Shown: positions 1 to 11,909, counted from the first letter of the stretch. The stretch: DNA of 64,000 nucleotides from Ariolimax columbianus (GCA_036924085.1 JAVGWX010000013.1:48078675-48142674); one strand, 5' to 3'. A program made the numbers and translations. The notes: generated by a model not told the origin, from the letters alone.

Positions 1-60
1 GAGTGAGGTAAGAAGATAGAGCCAGGAGAGAGTCTTCTGAGTTACACCGGGTTATGTGAA

Positions 61-200
61 GATAAAGTAGGTGTAACATTACACCCCGCTAATATTAAAG
101 AATAAAGTAAGTGTATCTTTAAACCCTGGCAGATATTGAAGAATAAAGTAAGTGTATCTTTAAACCCTGGCAGATATTAAAGAATAAAGTAAGTGTAACC
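61..200. repeat. 41-bp tandem repeat, ~3.4 copies
   Basis: The segment AATAAAGTAAGTGTATCTTT recurs every 41 bases, with near copies starting around 71, 111, 152 and 193. The first and last copies have diverged (GTGTAAC instead of GTGTATC). No link to a known element. Confidence 0.85.
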
Positions 201-540
201 CATAATATAGCCCCCATTAACTATTCATAGCGTATTTGATAAATGTATTCATTATCGAGAATATAAAGAGTCATGAGATATTTGCCACTCTTAACCAATT
301 TTTAGGAAAACCTGATTCCAGTCACTTGAAATGCGGTTTCATAAGAATGGTTTTCACATAATAAGGCTGCCAACCTCAATTGAAACTATTTTTAGTCGTC
401 TGCTATGACATTCAAAGAAGAAACCAGTATTCCGATCTTGTTTGCACTAGAACCAATTTACTTGGTTCTAGGTACTTTCTGCAACATCTTAGATCCATGT
501 TATTTTATCTTTACCTTCATGCTGTTCTAAAGCCTTACTG
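201..540. other. Unassigned spacer
   Basis: AT-rich sequence with no ORF, repeat or RNA gene that I can recognise. It lies just upstream of the region where LINE similarity becomes visible. Confidence 0.5.
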
Positions 541-885
541 AATAGTGACCTAGGCTCGTGCGGCGAGTTTATTTGAAAACAGTTCTGGCAAACGCTTTCA
601 CTTACCTGCTGTTTCCACTACTCGGACCCTCCCAAGATTCATTGCAAGCAAAAAAAGCAGATAATGAATAGTATCTCCATCTCTGTACTGTGCTACCAGT
701 GCAATTTATGGGCATTGAATAAGGCCCGGGAACAAAAGTTAGCCACCTGCGAAATGCGGTGTCTACAAAATGTCACTAACAACACCAGAAGAGACTGAAT
801 CACTAATATTAATTTTCGGGAGAAGGTTGGAACAATTCCTACAGTACATCGAGCAACAGAGAAAGAACTGGTTTGACCACATTTG
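541..885 (+). pseudogene. LINE type I reverse transcriptase, C-terminal region, left half (broken)
   Basis: The frame that is open at 601-797 reads residues such as VLCYQCNLWALNKA and LATCEMRCLQN. These align with VLCYQC/MLCYQC, TWTLLEKH and ETCEMRCVRN in the LINE copy at 58.0-58.9 kb, followed by REKVGTIP versus RNMMGTTP. It is the thumb/C-terminal region of a non-LTR reverse transcriptase. Stops at about 574 and 797 and near 874 make it non-functional. Similarity fades upstream of ~541. The coding sequence runs straight into the 24-bp array, and the missing C-terminal end reappears at 7110-7300, so the array sits inside this gene. Clade not assigned. Confidence 0.8.
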
Positions 886-3800
886 GAGAAAGCAACCAGA
901 CCACATTGTGAGAAGTCAACCAGACCACATTGTAAGAAAGCAGCCAGACCACATTGTGAGAAGTCAACCAGACCACATTGTGAGAAAGCAGCCAGACCAC
1001 ATTGTGAGAGGTCAACCAGACCACATTGTGAGAAAGCAGCCAGACCACATTGTGAGAAGTCAACCAGACCACATTGTGAGAAAGCAGCCAGACCACATTG
1101 TGAGAAGTCAACCAGACCACATTGTGAGAAAGCAACCAGACCACATTGTGAGAAAGCAACCAGACCAAATTGTGAGAAAGCAACCAGACCACATTGTGAG
1201 AAAGCAACCAGACCACATTGTGAGAAAGCAACCAGACCACATTGTGAGAAAGCAACCAGACCACATTGTGAGAAAGCAACCAGACCACATTGTGAGAAAG
1301 CAACCAGACCACATTGTGAGAAAGCAACCAGACCACATTGTGAGAACGCAACAAGACCACATTGTGTGAAAGCAACCAGACCACATTGTGAGAATGCAAC
1401 CAGACAAAATTGTGAGAATGCAACCAGACCACATTGTGAGAAGTCAACCAGACCACATTGTGAGAATGCAACCAGACCACATTGTGAGAAGTCAACCAGA
1501 CAAAATTGTGAGAATGCAAGCAGACCACATTGTGAGAATGCAACCAGACCACATTGTGAGAAGTCAACCAGACAAAATTGTGAGAATGCAACCAGACCAC
1601 ATTGTGAGAAGTCAACCAGACAAAATTGTGAGAATGCAACCAGGCCACATTGTGAGAAGTCAACCAGACCACATTGTGAGAATGCAACCAGACCACATTG
1701 TGAGAAGTCAACCAGACCACATTGTGAGAATGCAACCAGACCACATTGTGAGATGTCAACCAGACCACATTGTGAGAAAGCAACCAGACCCCATTGTGAG
1801 AAAGCAACCAGACCACATTGTGAGAAGTCAACCAGACAAAATTGTGAGAAGTCAACCAGACCACATTGTGAGAAAGCAACCAGACCACATTGTGAGAAGT
1901 CAACCAGACAAAATTGTGAGAAGTCAACCAGACCACACTGTGAGAAAGCAACCAGACCACATTGTGAGAATGCAACCAGACCACATTGTGAGAATGCAAC
2001 CAGAGCACATTGTGAGAATGCAACCAGAGCACATTGTGAGAATGCAACCAGAGCACATTGTGAGAATGCAACCAGACCACATTGTGAGAATGCAACCAGA
2101 CCACATTGTGAGAAGTCAACCAGACCACATTGTGAGAAGTCAACCAGACCACATTGTGAGAAGTCAACCAGACCACATTGTGAGAAGTCAACCAGACCAC
2201 AATGTGAGAAGTCAACCAGACCACATTGTGAGAAGTCAACCGGACCACATTGTGAGAAGTCAACCGGACCACATTGTGAGAAGTCAACCAGACCACATTG
2301 TGAGAAGTCAACCAGACCACTTTGTGAGAAGTCAACCAGACCACATTGTGAGAAGTCAACCAGACCACATTGTGAGAAGTCAACCAGACCACATTGTGAG
2401 AAGTCAACCAGACCACATTGTGAGAAGTCAACCAGACCACATTGTGAGAAGTCAACCAGACCACATTGTGAGAAGTCAACCAGACCATATTGTGAGAAGT
2501 CAACCAGACCACATTGTGAGAAGTCAACCAGACCACATTGTGAGAAGTCAACCAGACCACATTGTGAGAAGTCAACCAGACCACATTGTGAGAAGTCAAC
2601 CAGACCACACTGTGAGAAGTCAACCAGACCACATTGTGAGAAGTCAACCAGACCACATTGTGAGAAGTCAACCAGACCACATTGTGAGAAGTCAACCAGA
2701 CCACATTGTGAGAAGTCAACCAGACCACATTGTGAGAAGTCAACCAGACCACATTGTGAGAAGTCAACCAGACCACATTGTGAGAAGTCAACCAGACCAC
2801 ATTGTGAGAAGTCAACCAGACCACATTGTGAGAAGTCAACCAGACCACATTGTGAGAAGTCAACCAGACCACATTGTGAGAAGTCAACCAGACCACATTG
2901 TGAGAAGTCAACCAGACCAAACTGTGAGAAGTCAACCAGACCACACTGTGAGAAGTCAACCAGACCACATTGTGAGAAGTCAACCAGACCACATTGTGAG
3001 AAGTCAACCAGACCACATTGTGAGAAGTCAACCAGACCACATTGTGAGAAGTCAACCAGACCACATTGTGAGAAGTCAACCAGACCACACTGTGAGAAGT
3101 CAACCAGACCACACTGTGAGAAGTCAAACAGACCACATTGTGAGAAGTCAACCAGACCACATTGTGAGAAGTCAACCAGACCACATTGTGAGAAGTCAAC
3201 CAGACCACATTGTGAGAAGTCAACCAGACCACATTGTGAGAAGTCAACCAGACCACATTGTGAGAAGTCAACCAGACCACATTGTGAGAAGTCAACCAGA
3301 CCACAATGTGAGAAGTCAACCAGACCACACTGTGAGAAGTCAACCAGACCACATTGTGAGAAGTCAACCAGACCACACTGTGATAAGTCAACCAGACCAC
3401 ATTGTGAGAAGTCAACCAGACCACATTGTGAGAAGTCAACCAGACCACATTGTGAGAAGTCAACCAGACCACATTGTGAGAAGTCAACCAGACCACATTG
3501 TGAGAAGTCAACCAGACCACATTGTGAGAAGTCAACCAGACCACATTGTGAGAAGTCAACCAGACCACATTGTGAGAAGTCAACCAGACCACACTGTGAG
3601 AAGTCAACCAGACCACACTGTGAGAAGTCAACCAGACCACATTGTGAGAAGTCAACCAGACCACATTGTGAGAAGTCAACCAGACCACATNNNNNNNNNN
3701 NNNNNNNNNNNNNNNNNNNNNNNNNNNNNNNNNNNNNNNNNNNNNNNNNNNNNNNNNNNNNNNNNNNNNNNNNNNNNNNNNNNNNNNNNNACACTGTGAG

Positions 3801-6800
3801 AAGTCAACCAGACCACATTGTGAGAAGTCAACCAGACCACATTGTGAGAAGTCAACCAGACCACATTGTGAGAAGTCAACCAGACCACATTGTGAGAAGT
3901 CAACCAGACCACATTGTGAGAAGTCAACCAGACCACATTGTGAGAAGTCAACCAGACCACATTGTGAGAAGTCAACCAGACCACATTGTGAGAAGTCAAC
4001 CAGACAACATTGTGAGAAGTCAACCAGACCACACTGTGAGAAGTCAACCAGACCACACTGTGAGAAGTCAACCAGACAACATTGTGAGAAGTCAACCAGA
4101 CCACACTGTGAGAAGTCAACCAGACCACATTGTGAGAAGTCAACCAGACCACACTGTGAGAAGTCAACCAGACCACACTGTGAGAAGTCAACCAGACCAC
4201 ATTGTGAGAAGTCAACCAGACCACATTGTGAGAAGTCAACCAGACCACATTGTGAGAAGTCAACCAGACAACATTGTGAGAAGTCAACCAGACCACACTG
4301 TCGAGAAGTCAACCAGACCACATTGTGAGAAGTCAACCAGACAACATGTGAGAAGTCAACCAGACCACATTGTGAGAAGTCAACCAGACCACACTGTGAG
4401 AAGTCAACCAGACCACACTGTGAGAAGTCAACCAGACAACATTGTGAGAAGTCAACCAGACCACACTGTGAGAAGTCAACCAGACCACACTGTGAGAAGT
4501 CAACCAGACCACATTGTGAGAAGTCAACCAGACCACATTGTGAGAAGTCAACCAGACCACATTGTGAGAAGTCAACCAGACCACACTGTGAGAAGTCAAC
4601 CAGACCACACTGTGAGAAGTCAACCAGACCACATTGTGAGAAGTCAACCAGACAACATTGTGAGAAGTCAACCAGACCACATTGTGAGAAGTCAACCAGA
4701 CCACACTTGTGAGAAGTCAACCAGACCACACTGTGAGAAGTCAACCAGACCACATTGTGAGAAGTCAACCAGACCACATTGTGAGAAGTCAACCAGACCA
4801 CATTGTGAGAAGTCAACCAGACCACATTGTGAGAAGTCAACCAGACCACATTGTGAGAAGTCAACCAGACCACATTGTGAGAAGTCAACCAGACCACATT
4901 GTGAGAAGTCAACCAGACCACATTGTGAGAAGTCAACCAGACACATTGTGAGAAGTCAACCAGACCACATTGTGAGAAGTCAACCAGACCACATTGTGAG
5001 AAGTCAACCAGACCACATTGTGAGAAGTCAACCAGACCACATTGTGAGAAGTCAACCAGACCACATTGTGAGAAGTCAACCAGACCACATTGTGAGAAGT
5101 CAACCAGACCACATTGTGAGAAGTCAACCAGACCACATTGTGAGAAGTCAACCAGACCACATTGTGAGAAGTCAACCAGACCACATTGTGAGAAGTCAAC
5201 CAGACCACATTGTGAGAAGTCAACCAGACCACATTGTGAGAAGTCAACCAGACCACATTGTGAGAAGTCAACCAGACCACATTGTGAGAAGTCAACCAGA
5301 CCACATTGTGAGAAGTCAACCAGACCACATTGTGAGAAGTCAACCAGACCACATTGTGAGAAGTCAACCAGACCACATTGTGAGAAGTCAACCAGACCAC
5401 ATTGTGAGAAGTCAACCAGACCACATTGTGAGAAGTCAACCAGACCACATTGTGAGAAGTCAACCAGACCACATTGTGAGAAGTCAACCAGACCACATTG
5501 TGAGAAGTCAACCAGACCACATTGTGAGAAGTCAACCAGACCACATTGTGAGAAGTCAACCAGACCACATTGTGAGAAGTCAACCAGACCACATTGTGAG
5601 AAGTCAACCAGACCACATTGTGAGAAGTCAACCAGACCACATTGTGAGAAGTCAACCAGACCACATTGTGAGAAGTCAACCAGACCACATTGTGAGAAGT
5701 CAACCAGACCACATTGTGAGAAGTCAACCAGACCACATTGTGAGAAGTCAACCAGACCACATTGTGAGAAGTCAACCAGACCACATTGTGAGAAGTCAAC
5801 CAGACCACATTGTGAGAAGTCAACCAGACCACATTGTGAGAAGTCAACCAGACCACATTGTGAGAAGTCAACCAGACCACATTGTGAGAAGTCAACCAGA
5901 CCACACTGTGAGAAGTCAACCAGACCACATTGTGAGAAGTCAACCAGACCACATTGTGAGAAGTCAACCAGACCACATTGTGAGAAGTCAACCAGACCAC
6001 ATTGTGAGAAGTCAACCAGACCACATTGTGAGAAGTCAACCAGACCACATTGTGAGAAGTCAACCAGACCACATTGTGAGAAGTCAACCAGACCACATTG
6101 TGAGAAGTCAACCAGACCACATTGTGAGAAGTCAACCAGACCACATTGTGAGAAGTCAACCAGACCACATTGTGAGAAGTCAACCAGACCACATTGTGAG
6201 AAGTCAACCAGACCACACTGTGAGAAGTCAACCAGACCACATTGTGAGAAGTCAACCAGACCACATTGTGAGAAGTCAACCAGACCACATTGTGAGAAGT
6301 CAACCAGACCACATTGTGAGAAGTCAACCAGACCACATTGTGAGAAGTCAACCAGACCACATTGTGAGAAGTCAACCAGACCACATTGTGAGAAGTCAAC
6401 CAGACCACATTGTGAGAAGTCAACCAGACCACATTGTGAGAAGTCAACCAGACCACATTGTGAGAAGTCAACCAGACCACATTGTGAGAAGTCAACCAGA
6501 CAACATTGTGAGAAGTCAACCAGACCACATTGTGAGAAGTCAACCAGACAACATTGTGAGAAGTCAACCAGACCACACTGTGAGAAGTCAGCCAGACCAC
6601 ATTGTGAGAAGTCAACCAGACCACATTGTGAGAAGTCAACCAGACCACATTGTGAGAAGTCAACCAGACCACATTGTGAGAAGTCAACCAGACCACATTG
6701 TGAGAAGTCAACCAGACCACATTGTGAGAAGTCAACCAGACCACACTGTGAGAAGTCAACCAGACCACATTGTGAGAAGTCAACCAGACAACATTGTGAG

Positions 6801-7109
6801 AAGTCAACCAGACAACATTGTGAGAAGTCAACCAGACCACATTGTGAGAAGTCAACCAGACAACATTGTGAGAAGTCAACCAGACAACATTGTGAGAAGT
6901 CAACCAGACCACACTGTGAGAAGTCAACCAGACCACATTGTGAGAAGTCAACCAGACAACATTGTGAGAAGTCAACCAGACAACATTGTGAGAAGTCAAC
7001 CAGACCACATTGTGAGAAGTCAACCAGACAACATTGTGAGAAGTCAACCAGACAACATTGTGAGAAGTCAACCAGACAACATTGTGAGAAGTCAACCAGA
7101 CAACATTTT
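875..7109 (+). repeat. Giant 24-bp minisatellite (about 255 sequenced units) inside a LINE
   Basis: The unit is 24 bp with core GACCACATTGTGAG followed by AAGTCAACCA, AAAGCAACCA or AATGCAACCA. From ~890 to ~1130, AAAGCA and AAGTCA units alternate (a 48-bp dimer). AAAGCA units dominate to ~1345. AATGCA units and CAGACAAAATTG variants are mixed in to ~2100, and AAGTCA units fill the rest. Because 24 is divisible by 3, four of six frames stay open in the common unit (8-residue periods RSQPDHIV, EKSTRPHC, HNVVWLTS, QCGLVDFS). The very long ORFs are therefore a by-product of period length and not evidence of a protein. Both flanks are parts of one LINE C-terminus. Single-base indels occur near 4302, 4346, 4707 and 4941. 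Confidence 0.97.
3691..3790. other. Assembly gap of exactly 100 N inside the 24-bp array
   Basis: One hundred N with monomers on both sides. The round size suggests a placeholder, so the real array length is unknown. Confidence 0.97.
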
Positions 7110-7300
7110 TCTTTCTACATGAAAACATCAAGAAGTAGGGTAGAAGAAGACCGAGGAAAAGGTGGATAGACAGCGCAAACGAGACCTGCCGTAAAATGGT
7201 GAAAATATCACTCGGGCCACCACAGAGACAACAGGCAAATACATACCACGTAACTGGTCTACCACCCGTTAGAAAGTGAAAAGACAAAAGAAGAAAAACA
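7110..7300 (+). pseudogene. LINE type I reverse transcriptase, C-terminal end (right half)
   Basis: Around 7140-7195 a frame reads RRRPRKRWIDSANETC, the basic GRPR.RW segment that ends type I LINE ORFs. It aligns base by base with the reverse complement of 26650-26840 (RPRKRWIDSVNETC). The homology runs to the A-rich end AAAGAAGAAAAAC near 7299 and then stops in both copies, which probably marks the element's 3' end. Together with 541-885 it is one LINE split by the minisatellite. Confidence 0.78.
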
Positions 7301-8110
7301 ATCCTGTAAAATTACCAAACCAGTTAATTCTTTCTTTCAATATATTCCCGCTCGCACATTTTCTTCCCTACATACCGAAATGCTATCGATTCTCACACTG
7401 TTTCTTCTAATGACCCTACCCGATTTTCGCATGCATCTCATTTTACACGTTATGGTATTCCGTACTTGTGACTCGGATAGGATCAATTTAACCTAAAGTG
7501 ATCACTTAAAACTTGGGAAAAGATTAATGCATTATTCAGATTATTTTCAATTTTTATTTTCTTTGTTCATTCTGATGGTTCACTGCTGTACTAAAATCCC
7601 ATACTTCCCTTGGTTAATGTCTTTGACATGCGCACAGCGTCACTTCTGATCCTGGTACTTCCGTAATGGCCGCGATGTCCCGCCCTTACAATGCCAGTAT
7701 CAATATCAGTCTCGCAGAACTGCATCATATCATCTGGCTTCTCACGAGCAGAGTCGCCTATTTCAATCACTGCAATTGCATGAGTGCCAAAATCGTTATC
7801 AGATACTGTTAATGTAGTCTCCAACCTGCTCAAGTATTCCCTCGACAAAGTCAACAGAGAAACATGGACAATGAATAATTAAGTCTACCTTTCAGGTTCA
7901 ACACCATCGCCATCATGTGGCACGCCGATTTACATAAGAGATTAACGATCGTCACAACGTCATTTAAAAAAAATAATAAAGTATGGCCTTGCTTGTCTTC
8001 GTGTCAGGATGTTGAACACTCGAACAATTGTAATCCTTGTTTTCATACAGACATGTTAATGTACGTTGTCAGGTAGCAGAAGGCTTTCTTTTGTAAGTAT
8101 TTTAAACTTC
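7301..8110. other. Unassigned spacer with one 87-codon minus-strand open frame
   Basis: No repeat recognised. The minus frame 7591-7854 is open but has no ATG at its start (TTG) and matches no family I know. Its mixed composition leaves a small chance that it is an exon of an unseen gene. Confidence 0.4.
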
Positions 8111-8114
8111 CTAG

Positions 8115-8190
8115 TTGAGAGCCTGGCCGAATGGTTTCGAGGCCTGCCTGGCGACAAGGAGGGCAGCGGTTCGAATCCCAGGTATCGCAT
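8115..8190 (+). mobile_element. tRNA-like SINE head
   Basis: TGGCCGAATGG resembles a pol III A box (one mismatch at the AG position) and GGTTCGAATCCCAGG is a perfect B box about 45 bases further on. There is no acceptor-stem pairing, so it is a SINE head rather than a working tRNA gene. The downstream body runs into a LINE fragment. Confidence 0.5.
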
Positions 8191-8224
8191 GTTGTTTTTC
8201 TATTGGGGGTGAAATAAACAAATA

Positions 8225-8460
8225 TAGCCGTCACACACACACAAATGTAAATATTGTGGTTACATCTTGAGACACACGGTCTCGAGATAACGGTGATGGA
8301 AGGTATGGTGCCAGGTCAAAGAAGAAGGGGTAGACCAAGAAGTCGATGGCACCAAATTATCCTGGAATTCGTGTGTATGACTGTGGCGGAGGCTAGAGTT
8401 TTTGGCGAGGAAACGATTTTCTTTCAGACAGACTGTGTTGGGAGCGACGTTCTATAAAGG
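8225..8460 (+). pseudogene. LINE type I C-terminal fragment
   Basis: The reading frame gives MEGMVPGQRRRGRPRSRW, then MTVAEARVFGEE and FFQTDC.GSDVL. The same end is found at 24.0-24.2 kb (plus) and 38.9-39.2 kb (minus), where the frame is better preserved. It is the last ~65 codons of the RT ORF, 5'-truncated, ending at the stop at ~8455. The short tail includes GGACATGCTACATGATGA, which is also shared with the 24.2 kb copy. Confidence 0.8.
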
Positions 8461-8689
8461 ACATGCTACATGATGAGCCAGCACACGACGTGGCGACAGC
8501 AGTGGCCTGTAGTCCTCAGCCTTCAAAACCCCTCGACTTCGCCTCCTCGAATTCGCCCCCTCGACAGCAATGGGGACAAATTTCGTATGACAGTTTTGTT
8601 GTTGTGGTTTTTTTGTTTTTTTTTTGGTTTAAACTTCCTGGGGAAATTTACAAATAACTTGGGTCGATTTTTAAGTAGAATTTTGAATT

Positions 8690-8905
8690 TGTATCTGGGC
8701 AGCGGCCACTACATCTACGGTTTTCGATTTATAACTGCCAAGGGATTTTTAGCGTGCTCGACACTGAACACGGGAGTCAAGATTTCACTACCCACAGATC
8801 AGGGGAATTTATACCACAAGATCCACGTGAACAAATATACCGATTTTCACCATGATTCGAACCAGCGACCTCCGGCACCTGAGGCGGACACCTTACCTCG
8901 AGACC
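8690..8905 (-). mobile_element. SINE-like element with tRNA-like head, minus strand
   Basis: On the minus strand from 8905: CTCGAGGTAAGGTGTCCGCC, then GCTGGTTCGAATCATGG (B-box-like), then a ~150-base body. The spacing of the A-like and B-like boxes (about 35-40 bases) fits a tRNA-derived promoter. No tail or target duplication identified. Confidence 0.45.
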
Positions 8906-9043
8906 TCTGAAACCACCCATCTCAATTTGTGGGCCACTGTTGCTTTATCCGATCCGTTGCCATAGTGTACTCCAACCCTGGGCTTCTCATAACATCTTTA
9001 AAAAGTGACGATAGCAGGAAAGATGACGTTCTACGAAATTACC

Positions 9044-9652
9044 ATCTCCAGGTGACTAAACTCCAAAATCTTGCTTTAAAATGGCAAACCTCAGGTGACT
9101 AAACTCCAAAATCTTGCTTTAAAATTATCAAATTCATGTGACTAAACTCCAAAACCTAACTTTAAAATTATCACCTTCATGTGACCAAACTCCCGAATCT
9201 TGCTTTAAAATTATCACCTTCATGTGACTAAACTCCAAAATCTTGCTTTAAAATTATCAAATTCATGTGACTAAACTCCAAAACCTTGCTTTAAAATTAT
9301 CACCTTCATGTGACCAAACTCCAAAATCTTGCTTTAAAATTATCAACTTCATGTGACTAAATTCCAAAATCTTGCTTTAAAAGTATCACCTTCATGTGAC
9401 TAAACTCTAAAATCTTGCTTTAAAATTATCACCTCCCATGTGACTAAACTCCAAAATCTTGCTGTAAAATTATCACCTTCATGTGACTAAACTCTAAAAT
9501 CTTGCTTTAAAATTATCACCTTCATGTGACTAAACTCCAAAGTCTTGCTTGAAATGGCAAACCTCAGGTGACTAAACTACAAAATCTTGCTTTAAAATGA
9601 TCACCTTCATGTGACTAAACTCTAAAATCTTGCTTGAAATGGCAAACTTCCT
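9044..9652 (+). repeat. 43-bp tandem repeat, ~14 copies
   Basis: Each unit contains GTGACTAAACTCCAAAATCT followed by TGCTTTAAAATTATCA and CCTTCAT. A shorter variant with ATGGCAAACCTCAG replaces ATTATCACCTTCAT at both ends of the array (near 9080 and 9555). Origin not identified. Confidence 0.93.
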
Positions 9653-9779
9653 AGATACAAGACAACTATCCAGGGAAAATACGAGAAACGCTGAAGTATT
9701 CAGAGTTTTACATAAACTACGAAAAGAAATATCCCATGTATGATACGGGAATAATAATTCGAAAAAGAATATGATGGAA

Positions 9780-10075
9780 AAGAAGTGAAAGAATAACAGG
9801 TTGAAGATGGTGACGAAGAAGTAGAAGAGGGAGAAGAATGATGAAGAAGAGGCAGTAGAAGTAGAAGAAGCGAAGGAAGAAGAAGACGGGAAAAAATTAA
9901 TAGAACATGAGCAAGTAAAAGAAGAAGAAATAGAAACGAAGAAGAAGAAGAAGAGGAAGAAGAAAAAAAAAAAAGAAGAAGAAGAAAAGAAGAAGAAGAA
10001 AAAAAAGAAATAGAAGAAGAAGAAGTAGAAAAAGAAAAGAAGAAGAAGATATTCAAGATCAAGATGAAGAATAAA
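9780..10075 (+). repeat. GAA-rich polypurine microsatellite
   Basis: Almost unbroken A/G sequence made of GAA, AAG and GTAGAA units. Complementary strand ORFs (poly-F/S/L) are artefacts of the repeat. A possible triplex-forming tract. Confidence 0.85.
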
Positions 10076-10185
10076 GAGGCGTCCAGATGTATTTTGAATC
10101 CATCTTTTTTTAGAAACAGAATATGACATTTCAAGATTTTGAAAGACCCTGCAGAAGAACAAAAAACAATACTTCAGTGGGGTGA

Positions 10186-10255
10186 GACACACACATACAC
10201 ACACACACACAGAGCGAGAGAGAAGGAAAGAGAGAGAGAGAGAATGAGAGAGATT
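10186..10255 (+). repeat. (CA)n followed by (GA)n microsatellite
   Basis: ACACACA at 10186-10211, then GAGAGA tracts interrupted by AAGGAAAG to ~10252. Confidence 0.85.
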
Positions 10256-10884
10256 AAGTTACTAAATTCCCTTGCCCCACTCTGCCCAAAGAAACTCTTT
10301 CCTGCCACCCCCAGCTGAATACAATATTGCCATAAATATATCTCCTTCCAGCTGGGACCCTGAATTCTCGCTGAAGTGTCCACGTTTCAGCCGTTTAATT
10401 CTGCTGGCGGCACAATAGCCCTCCGAAACTCGTATACAAAGACCAGCTCATGCCGTTGACAGGCTACCCCGTACTGAGGCAGGACCGATACACCTGCACA
10501 TAATCACAACCCACTAGTCGCTGAGACCCCTGGACGTCAGGCTGTCCATTTAACAATACCGTCAGATGACATCTAAAGACTGTTTTATGACTGTCCACAG
10601 ATGCAAGTGATACATCTGCGAACATTATATAGCCATTCGGAAGAATATATACTTTTTTCTCCATCTTTTTTTGCGTGGCCTGTTTCCGCTGCTGTCAAGA
10701 GGGCCCTAAAATATAAATGAGGAATTTATATCTAAATCCATAGAAGGTCGTTAAGACATTGAAGTCATTAGGGCCCTGACAGGATGACAAGTACTATTAA
10801 ATACCCATTGGAAACCATAGACCTGATGGCTAGAAAATGTGCACGATATATACATCATCTTGCAATATCAGAGTGGTTTGAGAA
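10256..10884. other. Unassigned spacer
   Basis: Single-copy-looking sequence with no convincing ORF or repeat. Confidence 0.4.
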
Positions 10885-10985
10885 CTTGCTATTCGCGGTT
10901 AATGTAACGGTTCAATCCTTGGAATGGACACGCTCCTGATCTACACAGCTGTAAATTGTTACCTGACATACTGTTAAGAAAAGAT
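10885..10985 (+). mobile_element. Degenerate S2-type SINE fragment
   Basis: CGGTTCAATCC (B-box-like) is followed by CAGCTGTAAATTGTTACCTG, a variant of the S2 core motif GTAAATGGGTACCTGA. It runs directly into a type III LINE end. Confidence 0.35.
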
Positions 10986-10999
10986 AAGTCAGCAAGAAA

Positions 11000-11400
11000 A
11001 AGGTCTGGAGACCAAATCTTCTTTTTCTTGTTCGTTATGTTGTTTCCCTTTCCCGCCTACACGTGAAGTGCAACACTCTAGATAATGGTTGGTGTAGTGG
11101 AGAGTTCTTTAAGGCTTATGAACAACTTTTTGTGGAGGTTGGTTTCCGTGGGTCAGTGCCCAGTAAGTAGTTGACTAAGCATATAACAGTCTTTGCAGGA
11201 AATGTTCCGATGTCTCGCCTGCCCGCACATACACATTGGCGATGGAGCCAGTTTTAGCCTGCGAAAGTGGTTATTCAGACACCAGATTAAAGGCGGTACT
11301 TTTTTCGCGCTCCCGAAACAATGGTTGCACTGTAACCTGGTCAGCATATGCAGCAGGGACCCTAAGAGGGCCCCCATCCTGTAGAAACTGAAAGCCACAA
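11000..11400 (-). pseudogene. LINE type III (jockey-like) C-terminal fragment
   Basis: Minus-strand translation gives LKLAPSPMCMCGQA and then EH.L..., the CxC...H...C cluster that follows the RNase H domain in jockey-like LINEs. A frame-shifted continuation reads LHKKLFISLKEL and ends in AGKGKQHNEQEKE. 5'-truncated and frameshifted. The RNase H part is absent here but is seen in the copies at 25.2-26.0 and 51.9-52.7 kb. Confidence 0.6.
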
Positions 11401-11574
11401 GAAAAGAAAAAGCTCATACAACTCATGGGAGATGACGAACGTCTGAGATCGGACAAGACTATGTCTATATACTCTATTCTGTCATAGTAATAATAATTTA
11501 TCCATCGTTGCAAATAAAGACTTTCAACATCATCATGTGTCGCACTGCATCCTTTAGTCTGTGACTGATCAAGC

Positions 11575-11665
11575 CAATGCGACTCGAGAGGTAAGGCATT
11601 CGCCTCTCAAAGTGATGAGCGAAAACAGTGGGCAATTGAATCCAGCAAGTCGAAGAGACCCCTGG
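11575..11665 (+). mobile_element. tRNA-like SINE head (weak)
   Basis: ACTCGAGAGGTAAGGCATTC followed ~40 bases later by GGCAATTGAATCC resembles A and B boxes of a Ser/Leu-type tRNA head, with several mismatches. Body and ends are unclear. Confidence 0.3.
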
Positions 11666-11909
11666 TCTTAAGGGAGGTAAGACCAGAGTGCCTACATCCT
11701 GTGGCTTGCCTCCAATCGTCTCGACTAATCGTTTTGCCACACTGGTTCAAAATAGCTTGGGACGAGAGAGTGAAGTTGATGACCAGCTCAGTTACTTGCT
11801 GACTATCATCTAGATACAGAGGAAGTGACATCATCAAGCCAAGAATCGTCTAACGATGTCGCCATAATCGTTTGCATTCCACCACTAACTTTTTTTAACT
11901 GATGAGACA

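Noticed and set aside
875..7109. CRISPR-like array
   Set aside because: Units are directly adjacent with no unique spacers, and the setting is eukaryotic retroelement DNA.
693..7287. ORFs up to ~2,080 codons on both strands in the 24-bp array
   Set aside because: They exist because the unit is 24 bases and lacks stops in four frames. Each changes frame at the array's indels, both strands are open at once, and the flanks are a dead LINE. No sign of coding selection.
7591..7854. 87-codon minus-strand frame as a host exon
   Set aside because: No ATG at its start, no family recognised, and no clear splice pattern. Kept only as a note.
8115..8190. Functional tRNA gene
   Set aside because: B box is good but there is no matching acceptor stem or anticodon arm; more likely a SINE head. 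The same applies to 32.8, 42.1, 62.2 and 63.8 kb.
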